DNA of 64,000 nucleotides from Rs1 sp036960485 (GCA_036960485.1 JBALXS010000006.1:1-64000), one strand, 5' to 3'; positions 34,364 to 43,506 are shown, counted from the first letter of the stretch. The notes: generated by a model from the letters alone, not told the origin. Translations and numbers: made by a program.

Positions 34364-36175
34364 TTATTGCTCGCGCATTGAGTCTCTAATCAATGCTTTG
34401 AGTAATGCAAGACACATTAAACACATGATAACTGCGAAAGGTAATGCCGCTATAATCATCGCGTTTTTCAGTGCGCCCATACCGCCGCCGCCAGCTACTA
34501 GCAATGTTCCTATTACTAGCGTCAGTAAGATACCCCAAATGACACGATGTAAGTTACCCGTCTCTTCTGCACCACCTGACATAATAGTGTTCATCACTAA
34601 GATGCCTGAGTCAGCAGAGGTAACTAAGAAGGTAATAACCAGTACCACTGCCATGATAGTGATAGCTTGTAAAAACCCGCCATCGATAATCAAACCTAAA
34701 GTCGTAAACAACTTAGCAGAAGCGGAAGCTCCAATAATGGCACCTTCAGCCGCGCCTGAAAGTTCTAAATCCATGGCTGTACCACCCAGAATTGTCATCC
34801 AAGCGAAACACACTAAAGCAGGTGCAATAACCGCGCCTAGTACGAATTCACGAATTGAACGGCCTTTAGAGATACGTGCTAAGAATAAACCAACGAAAGG
34901 AGAGAACGCGATCCACCAAGCCCAGTAGAAAGTTGTCCATGCTGACTGCCATGAGAACTGTCTGCCAGCTTCTGTTAATTGCCAAAGGCTCGTCGCGGTT
35001 GCGTCAAAATCAGCAGTACCTTGTAATGCAGCAGGTAAACCTGATTTGAAACCTTCAAAGCCACCCCAAGGTCCTGTGCTGTGTAATGCTTGAATATCAG
35101 CTTCAGGCAAAGTGCGTGCAGCTTCTGGTAACGCGGCTACAAAGCTTTCATAACCCATTGGGAAATGCGGTGTGAAAGATAGCGAAGTGAAGTTAATTAG
35201 ATAATCAGCTAGAGCGGTACCATAAGTGGTTAAAGCGAAGCTGAAAGAGCCAAAAAATACAAAGGTTACGAGTAAAATTAGCGAAAGCACTAAGTTTATG
35301 TTCGATAGGTATTTAACCCCTCGGCCAACACCAGAAACCGCAGAAAGGATCGACATACTCATGATAGCAACAAGAGCAGCAAGTAAGCCTACAGTACTAG
35401 GTGTAGGTTTTGTTGCGATGTCTTTCATGATCCATTCAATACCGGTAATCGCGTAAATACCATCAACCATTTGGCTAATGCCAAATCCGATCGTTACAGA
35501 TACGCCTAATATTGTGGCTAATACACCCAAGATATCTACTAAATGCCCAAGGGGGCCATTCATTAGTTTACCTAGTAAAGGTGTAAGTGCAGAACGAATA
35601 GTCAACGGCATATCACGAGTGTAAGCGTAATAAGCTAGTGTTAATCCAGTCACTACATAGATAGCCCATGCGTGAAAACCGTAGTGTAAAAAGGTATAAC
35701 GCATACCTGATTCAACGGCGGCCGCTGTATTACCTTGTGCGATGCCAGCCAATATTTCAGGGTTAGATCCCCATAAACCAATAGGTTCAGCGGTAGAGTA
35801 AACCATAAGGCCTACACCTAAACCTGCACCAAACATCATCGAAAACCAAGAGAAGTTTGAGAACTCAGGTTTTTGACCTGGCTTGCCTAAAATACGTTTG
35901 CCCCAGCTAGGGACGATTGCGACGGCAAAGCAAAAGAATGCAAAGAAGCCAACTGCAATAATGTAAAAAGCGTTAAAGGTGTTAAGGATAGTGCCGTTTA
36001 AGGTTGAAAGGGCTGTTCCTGCATCATCAGGAAAAACCAGTGCCCATAAAACGAGTAGTGCAATTGCGCCTTTACTGAACATCGCAATGGGTAGGCTATA
36101 CCCCTTGTAAAAACCGCTTTCTTCGGTTTTTACATCGATATCTGTAAACGGTGGCGGTGTTTGAGATTGTGCCAT
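34364..36175 (-). CDS. BCCT-family transporter (betaine/carnitine/choline type)
   Basis: A 603-residue inner-membrane carrier with about 12 helices. The family motif 'GAGLGVGLMVYSTAEPIGLWG' and the aromatic-rich segment 'TFYWAWWIAFSPFVGLFLARISKGRSIREFV' are both present, the latter carrying the Trp residues that cage quaternary ammonium groups. GAGGT lies 5 nt before the ATG. Its probable substrates are glycine betaine, carnitine, gamma-butyrobetaine or another amino-acid betaine. The proximity of a trimethyllysine dioxygenase, an aldehyde dehydrogenase and a dipeptidase homologue of betaine clusters supports a quaternary amine. The coupling ion cannot be decided here. Confidence 0.92.
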   Translation of the reverse strand: MAQSQTPPPFTDIDVKTEESGFYKGYSLPIAMFSKGAIALLVLWALVFPDDAGTALSTLNGTILNTFNAFYIIAVGFFAFFCFAVAIVPSWGKRILGKPGQKPEFSNFSWFSMMFGAGLGVGLMVYSTAEPIGLWGSNPEILAGIAQGNTAAAVESGMRYTFLHYGFHAWAIYVVTGLTLAYYAYTRDMPLTIRSALTPLLGKLMNGPLGHLVDILGVLATILGVSVTIGFGISQMVDGIYAITGIEWIMKDIATKPTPSTVGLLAALVAIMSMSILSAVSGVGRGVKYLSNINLVLSLILLVTFVFFGSFSFALTTYGTALADYLINFTSLSFTPHFPMGYESFVAALPEAARTLPEADIQALHSTGPWGGFEGFKSGLPAALQGTADFDATATSLWQLTEAGRQFSWQSAWTTFYWAWWIAFSPFVGLFLARISKGRSIREFVLGAVIAPALVCFAWMTILGGTAMDLELSGAAEGAIIGASASAKLFTTLGLIIDGGFLQAITIMAVVLVITFLVTSADSGILVMNTIMSGGAEETGNLHRVIWGILLTLVIGTLLVAGGGGMGALKNAMIIAALPFAVIMCLMCLALLKALIRDSMREQ

Positions 36176-36396
36176 GGTGTACCTCTATTTATTTTTATAA
36201 TGACTTTAAAATCGTAATTAACACTTAGTGAAACGGCAGCTATACTTACATTGCTGTGTTTATATCGCTAATAGATCAAATACAATGGTTACTTGCGTTA
36301 TACCTCTAGTTAAAGTTGTTGTGTAATATTAGGGTAGTGTCTTGATGAGAGTTAATCATTCAGACATACCAGTTAACTTTTCAATCAAAGCACTGT

Positions 36397-36567
36397 TCAC
36401 AGCTCTTGACCTAAATCCTGACGCAAGTTGTGACATTGGCTACCGGGTAAACAAATTCCCTCCATAGACTCCCGTTTAGTAAATAAATTTTCTGCATGAT
36501 CAGCCCAATTACTGCCGCCCATTACCAGTGGTGAAATAGCTAAAATAAAGTCGCCTCCTTTGCTATA
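36397..36567 (-). pseudogene. C-terminal relic of an Ldh2-family (imino acid / 2-oxo acid) reductase
   Basis: On the minus strand an open stretch without a start codon reads YSKGGDFILAISPLVMGGSN, then 'WADHAENLF' and 'MEGICLPGSQCHNLRQ', ending at a stop. This matches the C-terminus of the malate/L-lactate dehydrogenase 2 family (G.F.LAI.P...GG..F....E.L.......G.RLPG..R), which includes piperideine- and pyrroline-2-carboxylate reductases. The rest of the protein (about 280 residues) is missing. The other DNA in 36176-36640 holds no gene; its right end should include the BCCT promoter. Confidence 0.6.
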
Positions 36568-36640
36568 TCAGATTGAATTTATAACCTAATTCGTTGTTTA
36601 TAAACTGTTCAGAAACGACATGTATATGTATTTTACAAAT

Positions 36641-37627
36641 TTAGCTAGGCGTTAAGCTGTGCTCGAAAAAGTCGAGCCAATTTTGGCCCATTATTCCGGC
36701 GATCTCGTTGTTATTAAAGCCTTTATCTTGTAACCCTTGGGTTAGATTTGGAAAGTCTCTGCTATCTTTGAACCAAGATAGCGGACGTGGCCAATCAGCG
36801 TTGTTCTTGTTACCTTCTCCATAATCCATCTGCTTTGACCAGCGCCCATTACGCATCCACTCAAGAATTGAAAGCGGCTGGTTTTGACATAAATCAGTAC
36901 CGATACCTAAACGTTCAACACCCATTAAATCAGCGGTTTGCGCAATCATTTCGCAAAATTCTGGCAAGGTGCAGTCGGGGCCGTTTTTCAAATGAAAAGG
37001 ATATAAACTGAAACCTAATAAACCTTTCGATTCGGCTAAAGCACTAAGTACTTTGTCAGATTTATTACGTTTGGCGAGATGGAATGAATTTGGATTAGCG
37101 TGAGAAATAACGATAGGACGCTGTGATATTTCAATCGCATCTAAAGTACTTTGCTCGCCTGAGTGACTCATGTCGATAATCATGCCGACACGATTCATTT
37201 CGAGTATGGCCTGTTTACCAAAGCGCGTTACGCCGCTGTCATGCGCTTCATAGCAACCACAAGCAAGTAAGCTTTGGTTGTTATAAGTTAGCTGCATAAT
37301 CATTAGGTTAAGCTCACGCATCACCTCAATCATGCCAATATCATCTTCGATCGGTGAGCAATTTTGCGCACCGAACATGATACCGACTTTACCTAGTTTC
37401 TTCGCCAGCTGTATATCAGCTGCCGATTTAACGGGCATGATTAAATCATGATTTTGCTCGAATAATACATTCCACTCACTGATCCGCAGTAAGGTTTCGC
37501 GGATCTGTTCGTGGTAGACAATAGTGGCGTGCACCATGGTCACTCCGCCAATTTTGAGCTGCTCGAATATTTCGCGATTCCAGTTGGAATACTGCAATCC
37601 ATCTATGACGATTAGTTCATCATGCAT
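36641..37627 (-). CDS. M19 membrane-dipeptidase homologue lacking the N-terminal HxD metal site
   Basis: A 328-residue protein of the renal dipeptidase family. The conserved bridging Glu region 'NCSPIEDDIGM', 'QLTYNNQSLLACGCYE', His in 'IIDMSHSGEQ', His in 'VISHANP' and Asp in 'GIGTDLCQNQ' are present. The usual N-terminal HxD ligands (DGHND) are replaced by 'IDGLQYSNWN', so one of the two zinc sites is lost. It resembles the dipeptidase-like proteins found beside dimethylglycine/glycine-betaine genes in pseudomonads (recalled, not searched). AAGGAG precedes ATG 37627. It is 10 bp after the aldehyde dehydrogenase gene, so the two form one operon. Confidence 0.85.
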   Translation of the reverse strand: MHDELIVIDGLQYSNWNREIFEQLKIGGVTMVHATIVYHEQIRETLLRISEWNVLFEQNHDLIMPVKSAADIQLAKKLGKVGIMFGAQNCSPIEDDIGMIEVMRELNLMIMQLTYNNQSLLACGCYEAHDSGVTRFGKQAILEMNRVGMIIDMSHSGEQSTLDAIEISQRPIVISHANPNSFHLAKRNKSDKVLSALAESKGLLGFSLYPFHLKNGPDCTLPEFCEMIAQTADLMGVERLGIGTDLCQNQPLSILEWMRNGRWSKQMDYGEGNKNNADWPRPLSWFKDSRDFPNLTQGLQDKGFNNNEIAGIMGQNWLDFFEHSLTPS

Positions 37628-37637
37628 ACTCAACTCC

Positions 37638-39080
37638 TTATGATTTCATATAAGAAGTTTTAACGATCGTGTAGAACTCTTTAGCGTAAGAACCTTGCTC
37701 TCTTGGGCCAAAGCTAGACTCTTTACGACCACCAAAAGGTACGTGATAATCAGTGCCAGCGGTTGGTAAGTTAATCATCACACAGCCAGTTTGCGCATTG
37801 CGCTTAAAATGGTTAGCGTATTTAAGCGATTGTGTAATGATGCCGCCTGTGAGGCCGTAGTTAGTATCGTTAAGTGTCGCTAGGGCTTCATCGTAATCGG
37901 CAACTTTAATCACACAAGCGATAGGCGCGAAAGCTTCATCGCGGTTGATGGTCATATCATTAGTGGTATCAATAAATAGCGCAGGTTGTAAGAAGTGACC
38001 ATCGGTTTCTTCTTTGATAATGTTGCCACCGTAAGCCAGTGTCGCGCCTTCTTTTTTAGCAATCGCCAAGTAATCTAAGTTCTGCTGCATTTGGCGTGCA
38101 TCAGCAACCGCGCCAATGTGCACACCTTCTTTAAGAGGATGACCTACCACCAGCTTCTTCATTCTTTCAATCACGGCTGCCACGAATGTGTCATGAATAC
38201 CCGCGGTAACGATTAAGCGTGATGAGGCAGTACATTTTTGACCAGTACCAAAGAAAGCACCACTGACTGCACATTCAACAGCTGTTTCTAAATCAGCATC
38301 ATCAAGTACGATAAGTGCGTTCTTGCTGCCCATTTCTAGCTGGCATTTAACTAAGTTAGTAGCAGTAGCTATCGCCACTTTACGGCCAGTTTCTAGAGAT
38401 CCAGTAAAGCTTAATGCATTAATTTTTCTAGAGTGAATAATGGTTTCGCCAACTTCAGCACCCGGACCCATTACTAAATTGAAAGTACCAGCGGGTAAGT
38501 TTTGACGAGAAATGATTTCAGTTAACGCCCAAGCACTAGCAGGCACTTGGTTAGCAGGCTTAAATACTACTGCATTACCAAACGCTAATGCTGGTGCGAT
38601 TTTCCAAGCACCGGTTGCGGTAGGGAAGTTCCAAGGCGTGATGATTGCGACAACACCTACCGGCTCACGGTAAGTTTCAATTGAGACACCTGGGCGTACA
38701 GAGGCGGCAGTTTCGCCCATTTGACGTAGTACTTCAGCGGCGTAGTAATGAAAGAACTGACCTGAACGGTAAACTTCACCTTTACCTTCTGCTAGTGTCT
38801 TACCTTCTTCTCTAGCTAGTAATTTGCCAAGCTCAGCACTGCGTTCTAGTAATTCATCACCAATCGCCATCAGTACCGAATAACGCTGCTCTAGGCCACT
38901 TTCTTGCCATTCTAGTTGGCCTTTTTTGGCCGCATCAATTGCTGTAATCGTTTGCGCAGCATCCGCTTGGGCATAAACACCAATTAGATCCGTGCTGTCG
39001 GCAGGGCTTATGTTCTCAATAGTATTGGTGGTAGTGACCCATTCGCCAGCGATGTAGTTTTTGTATACGGACTTAGTCAT
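37638..39080 (-). CDS. NAD(P)-dependent aldehyde dehydrogenase
   Basis: A 480-residue ALDH-superfamily enzyme oxidising an aldehyde to the acid. It contains 'ITPWNFPTATGAWKIAPALAFGNAVVFKPA' (cofactor binding and catalytic Asn), 'FTGSLETGRKVA', 'QLEMGSKNALIVLDDAD' (general-base Glu), the catalytic Cys in 'FFGTGQKCTASSRLIV', and the C-terminal 'FGGRKESSFGPREQG'. It resembles the ketoglutarate-semialdehyde dehydrogenase branch. In this cluster 4-trimethylaminobutyraldehyde is an attractive alternative substrate, but this is inference. It is the first gene of an operon with the M19 homologue, divergent from the LysR gene. Confidence 0.92.
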   Translation of the reverse strand: MTKSVYKNYIAGEWVTTTNTIENISPADSTDLIGVYAQADAAQTITAIDAAKKGQLEWQESGLEQRYSVLMAIGDELLERSAELGKLLAREEGKTLAEGKGEVYRSGQFFHYYAAEVLRQMGETAASVRPGVSIETYREPVGVVAIITPWNFPTATGAWKIAPALAFGNAVVFKPANQVPASAWALTEIISRQNLPAGTFNLVMGPGAEVGETIIHSRKINALSFTGSLETGRKVAIATATNLVKCQLEMGSKNALIVLDDADLETAVECAVSGAFFGTGQKCTASSRLIVTAGIHDTFVAAVIERMKKLVVGHPLKEGVHIGAVADARQMQQNLDYLAIAKKEGATLAYGGNIIKEETDGHFLQPALFIDTTNDMTINRDEAFAPIACVIKVADYDEALATLNDTNYGLTGGIITQSLKYANHFKRNAQTGCVMINLPTAGTDYHVPFGGRKESSFGPREQGSYAKEFYTIVKTSYMKS

Positions 39081-39155
39081 GATGATCTCCAGAATTAGTT
39101 GAACCTATGATAAGTAATATGGTTAAATAATAAAAATTAATAAATAATATCTTTT

Positions 39156-39172
39156 GATAAGGGAAACTTATC
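39156..39172. promoter_or_regulatory. Inverted repeat at the LysR start codon
   Basis: GATAAG (39156-39161) and CTTATC (39167-39172) form a perfect dyad that ends exactly at the GTG start codon and covers the GGGAAA ribosome site. It could be a LysR operator or a translation-hindering hairpin. Another GATAAG word lies at about 39108. Confidence 0.4.
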
Positions 39173-40090
39173 GTGCTGCCTGAATTTAAAATTGCCCAAC
39201 TTCGTCACTTTGTATGGGTCGCAGAACTTAAAGGGTTTCATTTGGCCGCTCACAAAGCGCATCGCACCCAGCCTGCTATTTCGCTGTCTATTCGCGATTT
39301 GGAAAATAAGCTCGGGCAGTCATTATTTGAAAAACGTGAAGCGAAAAGCTCAAAAACAGAGCTAACCCCGTTCGGCTTATACTTTATGCCCAAGGCAAAA
39401 GAGTTTATTGCGCACCACGATCAGATTGCGCAAGATATGATGTTGCTTTCTCAATACAAAGCAGGGCATTTACGTTTTGCATCAGTCCCATCTATTGCCA
39501 GCAGAATTTTGCCCGCGTTATTGCAGAAATTTATTAAAGGGTCTCCAGAATTAAAGATCAGCCTTTATGATGATAATTCAGATGCTGTAATGCAGATGAT
39601 TGAAAACCAGCAAGTAGATTTTGGTATATCCCATGTGTTTGATGAAAATGAGCATAGCGATAAAGTGTTTATTCCCATCTGGGAGGATCAGATAGGGGTG
39701 GTATGTCCTGCTGATCACCCATTGACGCAATTTACTAACTTAGATTGGGAAAAGCTTAGCCAGCATCGCTTAATTGCCAATGGTACTTCACGACTACTGG
39801 TAAGTGGCGAAGCTAAAGCAGTGATTGAAAAATCACAGTTTTACGTATCAAATATGATTTCATTGATAGCTATGCTTGAAGCAGGGTTTGGCATTACCAC
39901 TTTACCTTGGTATGCCTTCCCTAAAGATAATCCTAAACTTGCTTTTATTTCTTTGGCCGAACCAACTGTGAAGCGAAAAATTGGCATAGTGATGCTGAAA
40001 AATAAAGCATTATCACCACCTGCACAAGCCATGGTAGATTTCATTATCAATCAAAAAAAAGAGATGGATAACCTTCCTGCTAGTGGTTAG
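39173..40090 (+). CDS. LysR-family regulator
   Basis: A 305-residue regulator. The N-terminal winged HTH (1-60) includes 'FVWVAELKGFHLAAHKAHRTQPAISLSIRDLENKLGQSLFEKR'. The effector-binding domain (about 95-300) includes 'GHLRFASVPSIASRILPALLQKFIKGSPELKISL' and 'MISLIAMLEAGFGITTLPWYAF'. It starts with GTG. It is divergent from the aldehyde dehydrogenase-dipeptidase operon with only 92 bp between the start codons, the classic layout for a LysR protein and its target. Confidence 0.92.
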   Translation: MLPEFKIAQLRHFVWVAELKGFHLAAHKAHRTQPAISLSIRDLENKLGQSLFEKREAKSSKTELTPFGLYFMPKAKEFIAHHDQIAQDMMLLSQYKAGHLRFASVPSIASRILPALLQKFIKGSPELKISLYDDNSDAVMQMIENQQVDFGISHVFDENEHSDKVFIPIWEDQIGVVCPADHPLTQFTNLDWEKLSQHRLIANGTSRLLVSGEAKAVIEKSQFYVSNMISLIAMLEAGFGITTLPWYAFPKDNPKLAFISLAEPTVKRKIGIVMLKNKALSPPAQAMVDFIINQKKEMDNLPASG

Positions 40091-40108
40091 ATGAAATTGA
40101 TAGTTAGC

Positions 40109-40142
40109 AGAGCAAAAAGTAGCGATTAACTACCATTGCTCT
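40109..40142. terminator. Hairpin between convergent LysR and TRAP permease genes
   Basis: AGAGCAA (40109-40115) pairs with TTGCTCT (40136-40142), and an inner GTAG/CTAC pair extends the stem. It lies 18 bp after the LysR stop and 33 bp after the TRAP stop. There is no strong T-run, so terminator function is moderate in certainty. Confidence 0.5.
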
Positions 40143-40174
40143 ACCTTATTCACTTTGAAAGTCTAGTCCAAGGG

Positions 40175-42313
40175 TTAAATGGATGCACTGTGCTTACGCT
40201 TACTGTGCATGAATAACCCAATAAACAGGACCACGCACAGTAATTTGAGCCACAACATTGGATGTGGCCATAACAAGCCTAACATCAACAACCCCGACGC
40301 GAGGCGCAGTAATAAATTGAGCGGCCCTTCCAAATAGCCTTCCATCAATCCGACAAAAGCATACAGCCCAAACATCGAGAAGAAAAAGACTGAGAGAACT
40401 TCTATGGTGGTGCCGCCAATGAAATTGGTATAGGCGAAAATCAATGGCACGATATACAAGCCCTTAGCAACTTTCCAAGCGCTAAGCCCGGTTGCCATAG
40501 GGGGTGTTTTAGCAATAGCGGCAGCGGCAAAAGCCGTTAAACACACAGGTGGCGTGACATTAGAGTCTTGCGATAACCAAAAAATGATCATGTGAGCTGA
40601 TAGCAGCACCATGGTCAGTACTTGTGGATCAAGCGATTGCTCTAAAAGCTGGCCTTTAAAGTCCGCAGGCACTAAATCAAGCAACCCTTGAGCATCAATT
40701 AGTGACATTGGGGCGCTCAAAAGCGGTATTTTCGAAGGGTCTATTAAGAGGAAAATAGTGCGCGCCGCTTCAGGTAGCCCACCGGCGACCATTAAATCGA
40801 GTAACTTCATCTCGGCAATTAAATTATATAGTGCAGGGGCCGAAAGTGTGGCTAATACGATATACGCAGCTGTGACAGGCAAGCCCATTCCGAGGATTAA
40901 TGAAGCGAACGCGATTAGCACTAAGGTAATTAATAAACTGCCAGCGGCCCAATCAGTCACCATCAAAGAGAAGGTATTGCCAATGCCTGTCATAGCAACC
41001 ACGTTGACTACTAAACCTATTGCGATCAGCAAAATGGCGGTACTAGCCATATTTTTACTGCCCTGCGCTAGAGCATCTAGAATCTCTGTAATGCCCATAG
41101 GTGTTTTAGATAACCAAGAAGAGACAATCACTGCAATAATGGCAATACCGGCGGCATAAGTGGGCGTGAAGCCGTAAATCAGCAAGCTAACCAGCACCGC
41201 CAATGGCAGTATAAAATGCCAACCTTCTTTGAATACTTGCCCTATTGGGCGCGCGTCAACTTCCACTGCTGTCGCGTGGCTACGTTGTGCTTCAACACGC
41301 ACATAAAAACCGACTGATAAGAAATAAAGCAGCGCAGGCAGTGCAGCAATGGAAATAATTTGCACATAAGAAATCTGTGTATATGAAGCCATAATAAAAG
41401 CACCGGCTCCCATTACGGGTGGCATTAGCTGGCCTCCAGTGGATGCTGCGGCTTCAACTGCGGCGGCAAATTTTGCGGGGAATCCGGCCTTGCGCATTAA
41501 GGGTATAGTGATCACGCCAGTTGAAACCGTGTTGGCCACAGAAGAGCCTGAAACAGAGCCCATTAAACCTGAGCCTATCACAGCGACAAAGCCTGGCCCA
41601 CCGACGAAACGCCCTGCTGCACAGCGTGATAATTCGATAATAAATTCGCCAGCACCTGATTTAACTAGAAAGGCACCAAACAAAATAAACATGAACACAA
41701 AAGTCCATGAAATACGTGCAATCGCCCCAAACATACCCTCGCCAGAGAAATAAGAGCGGAACATGACAGTCTCTAAGCTGAGACCTGCAAAACCAAACAT
41801 ACCATCGATATAAGGGCCCCACCAAAACACATAAGTGAGTGCCGTGACTATCATGCAGGGAATAAACCAGCCCGTGGTGCGCCTAACTAATTCAAGCACG
41901 ATAATGATGGCTAAAAAAGAGAAGACCCAGTCACTGTTATTGAATTTTACACCGCGTGCATAGAGTGCATCTTCTGCACTAATCAAATACCAAGCGCAAG
42001 CAATCGCTGTTATGCCCAATACGATATCGAGTAACAGTAGAAATTTACTTTGGGCAAGTTTTCCTTTAGCCGCTGGGTACATTAATGCACAGATAAGGGC
42101 AAAACCGCCAAAGTGAATAGCCGAAACATACAGCTCTGACCATGTACCTAGAGTGTTGAAATAAATATGTGCTAGTGCGAACACAACACCCAGCCAATAG
42201 ACAAGCTTACCGGCGGCACTGTGATCTCCACGCTGGGTTAACTGCATTTCTTTGAGCGCGGCATCAAGTTCTGAATCTGGCGCTTGGGAGGATGGTCTCG
42301 TTTGAGTAGACAT
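40175..42313 (-). CDS. TRAP transporter fused permease (TAXI-associated, DctQ-DctM fusion)
   Basis: A 712-residue inner-membrane protein with many helices. The small-subunit-like N-terminal part is fused to a large-subunit part showing 'FGAFLVKSGAGEFIIELSRCAAGRFVGGPGFVAVIGSGLMGSVSGSSVANTVSTG' and 'AVEAAASTGGQLMPPVMGAGAF', the hallmarks of TAXI-type fused permeases. ATG 42313 is chosen because AAGGT lies 7 nt upstream. It works with the binding protein encoded 114 bp upstream and uses an ion gradient to import a small organic acid or amino acid. Confidence 0.93.
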   Translation of the reverse strand: MSTQTRPSSQAPDSELDAALKEMQLTQRGDHSAAGKLVYWLGVVFALAHIYFNTLGTWSELYVSAIHFGGFALICALMYPAAKGKLAQSKFLLLLDIVLGITAIACAWYLISAEDALYARGVKFNNSDWVFSFLAIIIVLELVRRTTGWFIPCMIVTALTYVFWWGPYIDGMFGFAGLSLETVMFRSYFSGEGMFGAIARISWTFVFMFILFGAFLVKSGAGEFIIELSRCAAGRFVGGPGFVAVIGSGLMGSVSGSSVANTVSTGVITIPLMRKAGFPAKFAAAVEAAASTGGQLMPPVMGAGAFIMASYTQISYVQIISIAALPALLYFLSVGFYVRVEAQRSHATAVEVDARPIGQVFKEGWHFILPLAVLVSLLIYGFTPTYAAGIAIIAVIVSSWLSKTPMGITEILDALAQGSKNMASTAILLIAIGLVVNVVAMTGIGNTFSLMVTDWAAGSLLITLVLIAFASLILGMGLPVTAAYIVLATLSAPALYNLIAEMKLLDLMVAGGLPEAARTIFLLIDPSKIPLLSAPMSLIDAQGLLDLVPADFKGQLLEQSLDPQVLTMVLLSAHMIIFWLSQDSNVTPPVCLTAFAAAAIAKTPPMATGLSAWKVAKGLYIVPLIFAYTNFIGGTTIEVLSVFFFSMFGLYAFVGLMEGYLEGPLNLLLRLASGLLMLGLLWPHPMLWLKLLCVVLFIGLFMHSKRKHSASI

Positions 42314-42427
42314 AGAAATACCTTGTTTGTATCTAGCAGATACCGCCAATACAGGTCTTGCAAAGACAACAGCGGCACTTGCGCGCCGCTGTTATTAACT
42401 AGATAGAAAGATAAAAGAGAAGGGAAA

Positions 42428-43453
42428 TTACTTCGCGATTAAGTGCGCAGGAATGTTAATACCCACTTCTTGGTAGTAACGTGCAGCACCTGGGTGCAGT
42501 GGTACAGGAAGACCCGCAATTGCCTTATCGATAGCCATTGCTTTAGTGGCCTTGTGAATGCCGTTTAAGAACGCTAAGTTTTCGTAGATAGTTTTAGTGA
42601 GTAAATAAACATCTTCTTCTGCCACATCATCGCGCACAGCCAGAAAGTTAGGCTGGGCAATTGTCGTAACGGCTTTACTCTGGCCTGGGTAAGTGTTTGC
42701 GGCAATAGTAAAAGGCGTCCATAATTTATAGCCACCATTGGCTTTTTCCATCTGCTGCGCTGAGAAGTTTAAAATGCTGATGTCAGATCCCATAGAAGCG
42801 AAAGCTCTGGTCACTGCTGACGTTGGTACACCTGATGGAATGTTCATACCATCTACCGTACCGTTTTGCAGCGCATCAGCTGAAGGGCCATAACCCATGT
42901 ATGCTAAATTCATGTTATCAGCAGGCATTGCGAGATTACTTAACAGCGTGCGACCTGATCCTTCTGTACCAGAGTTTTTCTTACCGATGGAGAATTTTTT
43001 ACCTTCGAGGCTCGCAATATCAGCAATGGTGCCGCTTTTCGCGTACTTGCTCTTGATCACAAATTGCTCAACGTTTTGCCACAACATAGATACGGAACGC
43101 AAATGCTGTTGTGGACCCGCATCTTTAAGCTTACCTTCACCTGCCCAAGCCCATGCCCCGTAAAGGCCTTGAAGTATCGCAAACTGTGCTTCGTTCTCAC
43201 GTAGCAATTTAACGTTTTCACCAGAACCTGCAGAGTTAATCGCTGACATCGATATTTTGTGTTTTGGCTCAAGTTTGATTTTAGCCAATGTTGCCAGTGC
43301 TACACCGACAGGGTAGTAAGTACCACCAGTAGAAGCGGTTGTTAGAATGTATGAACGCTTTTCAGCGCCCTGAGCTAAGCCTGCACCACCAATAGCAACA
43401 GTTGCGGCAATGGCGAAAGAAAGTGTTTTGATTTTATTTGAAGTGGCAAACAT
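42428..43453 (-). CDS. TAXI-family TRAP solute-binding protein
   Basis: A 341-residue exported protein with signal peptide about 1-29 (ending LAQGA). It shows TAXI blocks: 'YILTTASTGGTYYPVGVALATLAK', 'INSAGSGENVKLLRENEAQFAILQGLYGAW', 'GKKFSIGKKNSGTEGSGRTLL' and 'LQNGTVDGMNIPSGVPTSAV'. It binds the substrate in the periplasm and delivers it to the fused permease. A sigma-54-type promoter lies 54-69 bp upstream, and the DctB/DctD-type regulator genes follow. The ligand is unknown; glutamate-like or small acids are known for the family. Confidence 0.93.
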   Translation of the reverse strand: MFATSNKIKTLSFAIAATVAIGGAGLAQGAEKRSYILTTASTGGTYYPVGVALATLAKIKLEPKHKISMSAINSAGSGENVKLLRENEAQFAILQGLYGAWAWAGEGKLKDAGPQQHLRSVSMLWQNVEQFVIKSKYAKSGTIADIASLEGKKFSIGKKNSGTEGSGRTLLSNLAMPADNMNLAYMGYGPSADALQNGTVDGMNIPSGVPTSAVTRAFASMGSDISILNFSAQQMEKANGGYKLWTPFTIAANTYPGQSKAVTTIAQPNFLAVRDDVAEEDVYLLTKTIYENLAFLNGIHKATKAMAIDKAIAGLPVPLHPGAARYYQEVGINIPAHLIAK

Positions 43454-43506
43454 GTAATTTTCCTTTTTTGATTATTATATTCACTGATATCACTTAGATC
43501 AGTGTT

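Noticed and set aside
34398..35456. Long plus-strand open frames opposite the BCCT transporter gene
   Set aside because: They are antisense to a strongly supported 603-residue transporter, have no ribosome sites and show the Ala/Lys/Thr-rich composition typical of mirror frames.
40758..41753. Plus-strand open frames opposite the TRAP permease gene
   Set aside because: They are antisense to a complete permease with clear family motifs, with no start signals and no domain pattern.
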